DNA of 20,786 bases, from positions 1 to 20,786 of the forward strand of contig PKWQ01000036.1 in assembly GCA_003133265.1 (NCBI GenBank), read 5' to 3'. The position numbers and the translations under genes are program-made. The stretch's first letter is position 1; each line of letters begins with the position of its first letter. Under the pieces are notes generated by a model. That model searched no databases. It saw only the letters and a program-made list of their open reading frames with translations, and was not told the origin of the DNA. The stretch is from Acetobacteraceae bacterium (GTDB lineage Bacteria; Pseudomonadota; Alphaproteobacteria; Acetobacterales; Acetobacteraceae). Below, one piece after another: positions 1-7,246 of this stretch.

Positions 1-2
1 AC

Positions 3-242
3 ATCTCCGCCCCAGCCATCGAGCGCCCCGTGGCGACCACGCTGCTGACCGCCGCTTTGCTGCTGGCCGGCGCACTGGCCTACACGCAGCTTCCCGTTGC
101 GCCGCTGCCGCAGATCGATTATCCCGTGATTTCGGTCGGCGCCGGGCTGCCTGGCGCCAGTCCCGAGACCATGGCATCCTCGGTGGCAACTCCGCTGGAG
201 CGCCAGTTCGGCCGCATCGCCGGCGTGACCGAGATGACCTCG
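3..242 (+). pseudogene. RND (HAE1/AcrB-MdtBC type) efflux pump, N-terminal fragment
   Basis: The reading frame is open from the left edge and encodes the typical RND inner-membrane transporter N-terminus: an IERPVATTLL start of TM1, then QLPVAPLPQIDYP, GASPETMASSVATPLE and RQFGRIAGVTEMTS, which begins the porter domain. These are hallmark segments of the proton-driven AcrB/MdtB family, whose members are about 1030 residues long. The match stops at codon 242. After it the frame stays open but reads antisense of other genes, so the pump is cut to about 80 residues and cannot work. The native start codon probably lies a few bases left of the window. The break falls in sequence that also fits the CBS gene on the other strand. 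Confidence 0.85.
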
Positions 243-277
243 GAGCCCTTGTGCTTCAGGATCGCGGCAACAGTCAT
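221..277 (-). pseudogene. CBS-domain protein, N-terminal stump
   Basis: On the minus strand an ATG at 277 follows a purine-rich GGGAGACAGG. It encodes MTVAAILKHKGSEVISVTP, a very typical start of stand-alone two-CBS-domain proteins, which are about 140 residues and bind adenine nucleotides. After about 19 codons the frame turns into the antisense of the RND gene, so the rest is missing. About 210 bp separate it from the end of the solute-binding protein gene on the same strand. The family assignment rests on this short N-terminal signature only. Confidence 0.6.
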
Positions 278-485
278 GGCCTGTCTCCCTGCGTTTCCCG
301 GCAGACGAAGGTCCATTGCCAAGCAGCTCAGGTCGGACCCGATCGCCCATGCCACCGTCCCGTGGCGGGACGGCCTATGTTTGTACGCTGCGCCTTGCGA
401 GCCACCGAATGCAACTTTTGAGCGTGCGGCGCAGCAAAATTTCCCCAACCCGCCGCGCACCGATCCGCCTGCAGGCGGCCATGCA
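278..485. other. Intergenic region between binding-protein gene and CBS stump
   Basis: No coding signal was found. A perfect palindrome CCGCCTGCAGGCGG at 465-478, just beyond the stop of the minus-strand binding protein, could fold as a 5-bp stem with a TGCA loop. It has no T-run after it, so a terminator role is only possible. The segment next to 277 must hold the CBS gene promoter, but I see no clear -35/-10 pair. Confidence 0.3.
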
Positions 486-1862
486 TCAGGTAATGGTATA
501 TTTCTCGAAGATCGTCTTGATCTGATCGAGCGCGTCGTCGGCGGCCTTCTCCGCCGTCCAGCCCTTTTGTGTGATGTTCGCCTCCGCCGCCATCCAGATC
601 TGCTTGGCGTTCACGTCGGCATAGGCCGGATTGCGGATCTGGAACCACGAGACGGTCGGCGTGACCAGCGCCTGGCGGACCGCGACCGGGCAATGCGGAT
701 CGGCGGGGTCCGTCCAAAAGGGATCGTTCTTGACGCTGGCTGGCATCACCGGCACCCAACGGCCGCGCGCCTGCTTCAGATAGTTGTTCAGCTTGTCCGG
801 CTGGATGAAATATTTCAGGAAATCCTTGGCGCCATCGACGTTCTTGGCACCCTTGGGAATGAAGCAGAGCGGCACGCTGAGCAGGCTGGGTACCGGATTG
901 CCGGCGTTGTCCCCTGGAATGCCCTGGGTGATGATCTCCTTGTAGTACTGGTCGTGCTTGTCGATCTGCGCCACCGCGATGGAAATGGTCGTGTTCGGCG
1001 TCATCACGATCTGTTTGGCATAGAACGCGTTGTTGTTGTCCACATCGCCCCAGTTGATGGCGCCCGCCGGGACATAGCCCTTCTTGTACGGCCGGGTCAG
1101 GTCATCGAGCGCCTTGATCGCCGCCTGACGCACCTTCGGATCGTCGGCATGCAGCTTGCCGTCGAGCGAGACGATGCCGTCGCCGCCGAGCGCCACCAGG
1201 AAGGCATGGAACAGATTGCCGCTGTCGGCCTCCTTGGTCGCCATGGAGTAGCCGAGGCCATAGATCCGCTTCCCCTTGGCGCGCAGCTTGTCCTGAACAG
1301 TCTCGAAGAAAGCGTAGTACTTGTCCCAGGTCTTGGGGATGTCGGCGTCCTTGTAGCCGACCTCCTCCAGCATCGGGCGCCACACCTCGATCATCTCGGT
1401 GGCACTTTTCACCGGCACGCCATAGTAGCTGCGCTTCTTCAGCACGTTGTTATAGAAATGCGAGCTTTCCAGCGCGGTCTGCAGAAATTGCGCGCGCTGC
1501 GTGTCGACCACGTCGGTGACGTCTACCAGCTTGTCGTTCCACGAAGCCTGCGGAACGATCAGATTCTGGCCGGTGTCGGAATAGACCAGGTCCGGCACGT
1601 CGCCGATCGTTATGGCGGAGACGATCTTCGCGGTGACATCGCCGACCGGCAGGAACGTGAGATCGACCTTGTTGCCGCTCATCTTCTCCCAGGCAGCGAC
1701 CGAATCCTGCACCGCCTGATTTTCCGCCTGGTAGAAACCCTGGTTCCACCAGACCGTTACGGTCTGTCCCGCGGCTTTGGCGCGGCGTGGACGCGCACTG
1801 GCCACGACCGCCGACAGGGCGCCGAGCGACCCCACTAGGTTGCGCCGGGAGAGGCTTGCCAT
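486..1862 (-). CDS. ABC transporter extracellular solute-binding protein (family 1, sugar type)
   Basis: This is a 458-residue periplasmic binding protein of the MalE/UgpB class. The N-terminus has a twin-arginine-like signal (SRRNLVG, about residues 5-11), a hydrophobic stretch, and probable cleavage near AKAAG. The mature start QTVTVWWNQGF and the later WEKMSGNKVDLTFLPVGD and DVPDLVYSD segments are standard for family 1 binding proteins. A GGGAAGGAAT ribosome site precedes the ATG at 1862. It would capture a sugar or polyol and deliver it to the permeases at 2185-3950. Unusually, it is transcribed divergently from them instead of heading one operon. The ligand cannot be read from sequence. 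Confidence 0.9.
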   Translation of the reverse strand: MASLSRRNLVGSLGALSAVVASARPRRAKAAGQTVTVWWNQGFYQAENQAVQDSVAAWEKMSGNKVDLTFLPVGDVTAKIVSAITIGDVPDLVYSDTGQNLIVPQASWNDKLVDVTDVVDTQRAQFLQTALESSHFYNNVLKKRSYYGVPVKSATEMIEVWRPMLEEVGYKDADIPKTWDKYYAFFETVQDKLRAKGKRIYGLGYSMATKEADSGNLFHAFLVALGGDGIVSLDGKLHADDPKVRQAAIKALDDLTRPYKKGYVPAGAINWGDVDNNNAFYAKQIVMTPNTTISIAVAQIDKHDQYYKEIITQGIPGDNAGNPVPSLLSVPLCFIPKGAKNVDGAKDFLKYFIQPDKLNNYLKQARGRWVPVMPASVKNDPFWTDPADPHCPVAVRQALVTPTVSWFQIRNPAYADVNAKQIWMAAEANITQKGWTAEKAADDALDQIKTIFEKYTIT

Positions 1863-2184
1863 GGACTATTCCTTCCCTATACAGGCGCCCGACGGAACTG
1901 CCCTATGGGCGCGTCGTTGTTATTGTTGCCCGCCAATCTATGCACACTGGCCCCGCCACGGCAAAGGGAACGTTGCGCCCCTCGCCAAGCCGACCCGGCG
2001 CGGACCGTCGGGCGATGGTGGTTGTTGTTGACTTTGCGGTATCCGCCGTCGCTAAATCCTATCGACGTCCAAGATAAATGATACGACTCCCCAACCACAG
2101 GGAAGGAACCGGCACGCATGTTCGCCCGCCTGCCGCGCCGCCTCGGCGCCTCGCCTTGCCGGATGGCGCCTTAGGGCCCGCCAG
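1863..2184. promoter_or_regulatory. Divergent promoter region of the ABC importer, with a possible 18-residue upstream ORF
   Basis: This 322-bp gap lies between the divergent binding-protein and permease genes, so it should carry both promoters. A TTGACT at about 2029 with CTAAAT 18 bp later is a weak candidate for the permease direction. A short ORF at 2118-2174 (ATG after GGAAGGAACC, 18 codons, TAG) ends 10 bp before the permease ATG. It has a better ribosome site than the permease and could couple or attenuate its translation. No clear LacI-type operator was recognised. Confidence 0.4.
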
Positions 2185-3093
2185 ATGGCACTCAGCACAA
2201 CCATGGATGCCGCAACCAATGTGCGGCCCGCCCGTCGCAAGGTCTGGCGCGGCGGCCTGCTCGGCAGGGACTATCTCTGGGCGCTGGCGTTCGTCACGCC
2301 CTATATCGCGGTGTTCCTGGCCTTCGTGATCTATCCGGTGGCCTATGGGCTGTGGCTGGGCAGTGACCCGGCCAGCTACCGCGCGCTGTTCGCCGATCCG
2401 GTCTACCCGGAGACGGTGGTCAATACGCTGGTCTTCCTGGCCATCGGCGTGAACCTGAAACTGTTTCTTGCGCTCATGCTTTCGGGCTTCTTCATGCGCA
2501 ACGGCTGGTGGGTCAAGGCGCTGCTGCTGGTCTACATACTGCCGTGGGCGGTGCCCGGCATCCCCACCTTCATTTCCATCCATTGGATGCTGAACGGCCA
2601 GTGGGGCCTGATCAACAACACGATCTGGAGCCTGTTCCAGACCGACGGGCCGCCCTGGCTCGATCAATCGACGCTGGCCATGGGCTCGGTCATCTATGGC
2701 TATATCTGGAAATGGATGCCGTTCTGGACGGTGATCTTCCTCGCCGGGCGGATGGCGATCCCGCGCGAACTGTACGAGGCCGCCGACGTCGACGGCGCCA
2801 CCGGCATCGGCCGCTTCCTGCACATCACCTTCCCGCTGATGGCGAACCTATACCTGGTCTGCACGCTGCTCAGCACGATCTGGACGCTGGGCGATTTCAA
2901 CTCGGTCCACTTCATCTCCGGCGGCGGCCCGGCGCAGTCCACCCATGTGCTCGCCACCCTCGGCATCCGCGACGCCTTCGAGCTTGGCGACCCGCGCATG
3001 GGCATGGCGGCGGTGATTTCCGCCCTGCCGCTGCTGATCCCGCTGGTGGTGCTGCTGATGCGCAAGCTGTCGAAAGGCGAGGTCCAGTTGTGA
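2185..3093 (+). CDS. ABC sugar transporter permease (MalF/UgpA type)
   Basis: This is a 302-residue inner-membrane protein with about six hydrophobic segments, starting with LWALAFVTPYIAVFLAFVIYP. The cytoplasmic EAA loop that docks the ATPase is near residues 198-218 (EAADVDGATGIGRFLHITFPL), which places it in the carbohydrate-uptake permease family. The start at 2185 has a weak ribosome site, and an in-frame ATG at 2203 is an alternative. It overlaps the next permease by 4 bp (GTGA), so the two are translationally coupled. It should form a heterodimer with that protein and receive substrate from the 486-1862 binding protein. Confidence 0.9.
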   Translation: MALSTTMDAATNVRPARRKVWRGGLLGRDYLWALAFVTPYIAVFLAFVIYPVAYGLWLGSDPASYRALFADPVYPETVVNTLVFLAIGVNLKLFLALMLSGFFMRNGWWVKALLLVYILPWAVPGIPTFISIHWMLNGQWGLINNTIWSLFQTDGPPWLDQSTLAMGSVIYGYIWKWMPFWTVIFLAGRMAIPRELYEAADVDGATGIGRFLHITFPLMANLYLVCTLLSTIWTLGDFNSVHFISGGGPAQSTHVLATLGIRDAFELGDPRMGMAAVISALPLLIPLVVLLMRKLSKGEVQL

Positions 3094-3950
3094 GCATCCC
3101 CGGCCACGCCCGGTTCAGGCAGCGCGCTGGCGACGCCGGCGCAATGCTGCTCGGCCTAGTGCTGCTGATCTGGACCCTGCTGCCGATCTACAACATGCTC
3201 CTGGTGGCGGTGCAGCAGAAGGAAGACGTGTTCAGCACCAACATCTGGCCGCCGGCGCCGACGCTGGAAAGCTTCAACGCGGTGATCCATGAAACCTTCT
3301 GGCTGCTGGCGAATTTCTGGGGCCAGATGGGCAACAGCTTCTTCATCGGCGTGGCGGTCGCGCTGCTGACGCTGACGATCGGCACGCTGACCAGCTTCAC
3401 CATCAGCCGGCTGCGCATCCGGCTCGGCTGGCTGCTGACCAACGCGGCGCTGCTGACCTATGTCATCCCGATGTCGTTCCTGGCGATCCCGTTCTATGGG
3501 ATCATGCGCAGCTACGGGCTCGCGGACAATCCGTGGTCGGTGATCGCGGCGGAGGTGACGTTCGCCACACCGTACGCGATCTTCATCTTCCAACAATACA
3601 GCGCCTCGATCCCGCATGAACTGGACGAGGCGGCACGGATCGACGGCGCCTCGCCGCCGCAGATCTATTTCCGCATCTATCTGCCGCTGATGGCGCCGGC
3701 GCTGGTCGCTATCGGCACATATGCGCTGCTGCTGGCATGGAACGAATATCTGTACGCGTTCCTGCTGCTGTCGGCCGATAACACGATCACCGTGCCGGTG
3801 GCGCTGGGCAAGTTCCTGAACAGCGACGAGGCGCCCTGGAACTATCTGATGGCGGCGGCGATCACCTACGCGCTGCCGCCGCTGGCCATCTATTACATGT
3901 TCCGCCGCTACATGAGCAGCGGCCTGACCATGGGCGGCGTCAAGGGCTGA
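3090..3950 (+). CDS. ABC sugar transporter permease (MalG/UgpE type)
   Basis: This is a 286-residue permease starting at a GTG that overlaps the previous stop. A much longer open frame upstream is only antisense or out-of-frame reading. It has an N-terminal TM segment (MLLGLVLLIWTLLPIYNMLLVAV), several more TM helices, and the EAA loop near residues 180-200 (EAARIDGASPPQIYFRIYLP). The C-terminal YMFRRYMSSGLTMGGVKG ending is typical of MalG-type subunits. The expected MalK/UgpC ATPase gene does not follow: an Mg2+ ATPase begins 50-70 bp later. The importer must borrow an ATPase encoded elsewhere or has lost it. Confidence 0.9.
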   Translation: MSIPGHARFRQRAGDAGAMLLGLVLLIWTLLPIYNMLLVAVQQKEDVFSTNIWPPAPTLESFNAVIHETFWLLANFWGQMGNSFFIGVAVALLTLTIGTLTSFTISRLRIRLGWLLTNAALLTYVIPMSFLAIPFYGIMRSYGLADNPWSVIAAEVTFATPYAIFIFQQYSASIPHELDEAARIDGASPPQIYFRIYLPLMAPALVAIGTYALLLAWNEYLYAFLLLSADNTITVPVALGKFLNSDEAPWNYLMAAAITYALPPLAIYYMFRRYMSSGLTMGGVKG

Positions 3951-3999
3951 GGGACATGCCCTGCGAGCGCCCGCCTACGCATTCCGCGGGAGGACAGTA

Positions 4000-4029
4000 A
4001 TGGCGATCCTTGGGGCCTCCTTGTGGTGA
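4000..4029 (+). CDS. Possible 9-codon leader peptide of the Mg2+ ATPase gene
   Basis: ATG at 4000 sits 5 bp after a strong GGGAGGACA ribosome site and encodes MAILGASLW before TGA at 4027-4029. The stop overlaps the two tandem GTG codons (4023 and 4026) at which the MgtA frame begins. The GTG starts have no ribosome site of their own, so the strong site and the short ORF may drive the ATPase by stop-restart coupling. Enterobacterial mgtA genes are known to use a leader peptide (MgtL). This one has no proline-rich content, so any parallel is only architectural. It could also be chance. Confidence 0.35.
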   Translation: MAILGASLW

Positions 4030-6677
4030 GTGGCAACGCACTATTCGCCTCGCTTGGTCTTGGCGGGCTGCATACCAGCACGGGAACGGGAAAGGGTGAG
4101 ATCCTGCTTGCCGGCCCGCTGGATGCCCATGCACGGCTGCCCGCCGACGAATTGCTGCGCCAGATCGCCAGTTCGGCCGACGGCCTGACGGACGCCGAGG
4201 CGGCCAGACGCCTGGCTCGCACCGGGCCGAACCAGGTCGCCCGGGAACAAACCCGAAGTATTTTTCAGGAATTTTTCGGCCGGGCGAGGAACCCGCTCAA
4301 CGTACTTCTGCTGTCGCTGGCGGCGCTGTCCTGGGTAACCGGCGACGCACGGGCAGCGGTGGTTATCTGCGTGATGGTGACGCTGAGCGTTACCCTGGCG
4401 TTCCTGCAAGAGCACCGCTCGAACCAGGCGGCGGCGAAACTGCGCGCGATGGTCCGCACCCGGGCCAGCGTGCATCGCCGCCCGGCAGCCGGCGCGTCGC
4501 GCATGATCGAGGTGCCGATAGAGGAACTGGTTCCCGGTGACGTGGTGCAACTGTCCGCCGGCGACCTCGTGCCGGCGGATCTGCGCCTGCTCGCCACCAA
4601 AACCCTGCATGTCAACCAGTCCGCCCTGACCGGAGAGGCGATGCCGGTGGACAAGCTGGAACAGATACCGCCGCCGGAACAGAGCGATCCGTTCGATTTC
4701 CAGAATATCTGCTTCATGGGCAGCAGCGTCATCAGCGGCACCGCAACCGGCGTTATTCTGCAGACGGGGGCGTCGACCTTTTTCGGCAAGCTCGCCGATA
4801 CCGTTGTCGGCCAACGCGTGCTGACCAGCTTCGATCGCGGCGTCACGCGCTTCACCTGGCTTATGATCCGGTTTATCTGCGTGATGGTGCCAACGGTCTT
4901 CCTGATTAACGGGCTGACCAAGGGCGACTGGCTGGAAGCCCTGTTGTTTGCCGTCGCCGTCGCGGTCGGCCTGACGCCGGAAATGCTGCCGATGATCGTC
5001 ACGGTCAACCTCGCCAAGGGCGGCATGGCGATGGCGAAGAAACAAGTCATCGTCAAGCGGCTGAACGCCATCCAGAATTTCGGCGCCATGGATGTGCTAT
5101 GCACCGACAAGACCGGAACGCTGACGCAGGATCGCATCATCCTGCAATACCACCTGGATTTCGAGGGCGAAGAGTCCCAGCGGGTGCTGGAATACGCATA
5201 CCTCAACAGCTTCCATCAGTCCGGGCTGAAGAACCTGCTGGATGAGGCGGTGCTGACGCATGAGAAACGGCCGGAGCATATCGGCCATATCGCGGCCTTT
5301 ACGAAAGCCGACGAGATACCCTTCGATTTTCAGCGCCGACGCATGTCCGTGGTGCTCAAGCGCCCCGACGGGACGCATCTGATGATCACCAAAGGGGCCG
5401 TCGAGGAGGTGCTGGCAGTCTGCGACAGTTACGTGCTCGGCGATGCCAAGGACCGGCTCGATCCGACACATCTGGACGATGCCAAGCGGGAGATGGGCAA
5501 GCTGAACGAGCAAGGCCTGCGGGTCGTCGCCGTCGCCTTCAAGGAATTCGCGACTGCGCCCGCGAGCTGCGACGTGGCGCTGGAGTCGGGGCTGACCCTG
5601 CTCGGCTACATTGCCTTCCTCGATCCACCGAAAGAGACCGTGGCCGCCGCGATCAAGTCGCTGCACGGCTACGGTGTCGCGGTGAAGATCCTGACCGGCG
5701 ACAACGATGCGGTGACCCGCACCATCTGCCGGCAGGTCGGTCTCGCGGTCGATCGCATCGTGCTCGGCCACGAGCTGGACGCGCTGTCGGACGAGGATCT
5801 TGGCGTTCTCGCCGAACAGGTCGCCGTGTTTGCCAAGGTGTCGCCGGCGCAGAAGGCGCGCGTGATCGAGGCGCTGCACCGGCGCGGACATGTGGTGGGC
5901 TTCCTCGGCGACGGCATCAACGACAGCCCGGCGCTGAAGGCGGCGGATGTCGGCATCTCCGTCGATACGGCAGTGGATATAGCCAAGGAATCGGCCGACA
6001 TTATCCTGTTGAAAAAAAGTTTGTCGGTGCTGGGCGATGGGGTGATCGAGGGCCGCAAGGTGTTCGGCAACATCGTCAAATACATCAAGATGGGCGCCAG
6101 CTCGAATTTCGGAAACATGTTCAGCGTGCTCGGTGCCAGCATCTTCCTGCCATTCCTGCCGATGGCGCCGATCCAGGTGCTGACCAACAATCTGCTGTAC
6201 GATTTCTCCCAGACCACCATTCCCACCGATCGCGTGGACGAAGAGTATCTGATGGCGCCACGCCAGTGGGACATTGGCAACCTCACGCGCTTCGTGCTGG
6301 TGATCGGCCCGATCAGCTCGATCTTCGATTACCTCACCTATTTCATGATGCTATATGTGTTCAACGCCTGGGACAATCCAGGCCTGTTTCAGGCCGGCTG
6401 GTTCGTCGAATCGCTGCTGACGCAGACCTTGATCATCCATATCATCCGCACCGCGCGAATCCCGTTTCTGGAGAGTCACGCCAGCACGCCGCTGATTATG
6501 ACGACAATCATCATCGTCTCGATCGGCGCGATCATTCCCTACACATTCATTGGCGATGCACTTGGTTTCCGGCCTTTGCCGCTGCTGTACTGGCCACTTG
6601 TTGCCGCCATGATGATCGGGTACGCCGTGCTGACCCATCTGGTGAAGACTTGGTTCGTGCGCCGCTGGGGGGTATGA
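4023..6677 (+). CDS. mgtA: Magnesium-translocating P-type ATPase (MgtA/MgtB class)
   Basis: This is an 884-residue P-type ATPase of type IIIB size. It has a cation-ATPase N-terminal domain (about 40-80), the actuator loop with TGEA near 203, and the phosphorylation motif DKTGTLT with catalytic aspartate at about 362. The hinge motif GDGINDSP lies near 629-636, and a C-terminal multi-helix block ends at VKTWFVRRWGV. NFGNMFSVLGASIFLPFLPM and NNLLYDFSQTTIPTD are characteristic of the MgtA/MgtB branch, which imports Mg2+ into the cytoplasm. The start is uncertain: GTG 4023 or 4026 give about 40 residues before the conserved domain. There is no MgtC partner in the window. It converges with the pilus operon, 59 bp away. 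Confidence 0.93.
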   Translation: MVSGNALFASLGLGGLHTSTGTGKGEILLAGPLDAHARLPADELLRQIASSADGLTDAEAARRLARTGPNQVAREQTRSIFQEFFGRARNPLNVLLLSLAALSWVTGDARAAVVICVMVTLSVTLAFLQEHRSNQAAAKLRAMVRTRASVHRRPAAGASRMIEVPIEELVPGDVVQLSAGDLVPADLRLLATKTLHVNQSALTGEAMPVDKLEQIPPPEQSDPFDFQNICFMGSSVISGTATGVILQTGASTFFGKLADTVVGQRVLTSFDRGVTRFTWLMIRFICVMVPTVFLINGLTKGDWLEALLFAVAVAVGLTPEMLPMIVTVNLAKGGMAMAKKQVIVKRLNAIQNFGAMDVLCTDKTGTLTQDRIILQYHLDFEGEESQRVLEYAYLNSFHQSGLKNLLDEAVLTHEKRPEHIGHIAAFTKADEIPFDFQRRRMSVVLKRPDGTHLMITKGAVEEVLAVCDSYVLGDAKDRLDPTHLDDAKREMGKLNEQGLRVVAVAFKEFATAPASCDVALESGLTLLGYIAFLDPPKETVAAAIKSLHGYGVAVKILTGDNDAVTRTICRQVGLAVDRIVLGHELDALSDEDLGVLAEQVAVFAKVSPAQKARVIEALHRRGHVVGFLGDGINDSPALKAADVGISVDTAVDIAKESADIILLKKSLSVLGDGVIEGRKVFGNIVKYIKMGASSNFGNMFSVLGASIFLPFLPMAPIQVLTNNLLYDFSQTTIPTDRVDEEYLMAPRQWDIGNLTRFVLVIGPISSIFDYLTYFMMLYVFNAWDNPGLFQAGWFVESLLTQTLIIHIIRTARIPFLESHASTPLIMTTIIIVSIGAIIPYTFIGDALGFRPLPLLYWPLVAAMMIGYAVLTHLVKTWFVRRWGV

Positions 6678-6736
6678 GTTTCCACCGATACGTCTTGGCC
6701 TCGACCTGCCAGGCGCGGATGCGTTGGATTGGATCA

Positions 6737-7246
6737 TCAGTAATTGAGAAAAACAGTGGCCTGGTCGGCGTAATGCCCGACATGAGCGCCGGACTGCCGC
6801 GCCAGGATGCGTCCATAGACGGTGAATGCCTGTCGGAATGGGGCTGTAGGGCTGGCAACGCCGGAAACCGGGATCGTGCCCGTGCCGCCCGTTCCATTCC
6901 CCCATGGCACGGTTCTCCCAGGATCGAGGTAGAGTTCGTATCGCAGCGCAGACCGCCCGCCGTTGAGCCGGCGCCCCGACGCCCCGGTGGCGATAGTCAG
7001 GGCGATGGTCCCGCGGATTGGGACGGGCGTGCTCCCGGAGGCGGTGCATGTCACGGTGATCGTGGCATTCAAGTCGTCTGGCAATGCCCAGGCCGGCATA
7101 TACCTGCCGAACGCGAGTGGCGTGGCGGACACGGCGCAACTGGCGCCGCCCGCCGCACGCGCGGGTGCAGCGGCCAGTGCCGCGAGAACCGTCAGCGCCA
7201 TCACGGCGCCGGGTCGTCTCAGCTTCGTTCGGCGGTGCGTCTTCAT
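6737..7246 (-). CDS. Csu/spore-coat-U (SCPU) pilus subunit, probable tip adhesin (CsuE-like)
   Basis: The start at 7246 (ATGAAGACGC) overlaps the usher stop by 4 bp (ATGA) and gives 169 residues, preferable to an upstream in-frame start inside the usher. It has a signal peptide (ALTVLAALAAAPARA), then an SCPU domain with a probable disulphide pair (SCAVSAT and VTCTASG) and a conserved C-terminal FTVYGRI...VFLNY strand used for donor-strand exchange. As the last gene after the usher it matches the tip-subunit position of archetypal Csu operons. Csu tip proteins usually have two domains and are about twice this size, so this is a shortened form. Confidence 0.82.
   Translation of the reverse strand: MKTHRRTKLRRPGAVMALTVLAALAAAPARAAGGASCAVSATPLAFGRYMPAWALPDDLNATITVTCTASGSTPVPIRGTIALTIATGASGRRLNGGRSALRYELYLDPGRTVPWGNGTGGTGTIPVSGVASPTAPFRQAFTVYGRILARQSGAHVGHYADQATVFLNY

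Noticed and set aside
30..1838. 602-codon plus-strand open frame
   Set aside because: Only the first 71 codons are real (RND N-terminus). The rest is antisense to the solute-binding protein gene.
2508..3089. N-terminal extension of the second permease
   Set aside because: It overlaps the first permease out of frame. The GTG at 3090 with a 4-bp overlap gives a normal-length protein.
4041..5206. Long minus-strand frames inside the Mg2+ ATPase gene
   Set aside because: They are antisense shadows. The plus frame carries all P-type ATPase motifs.
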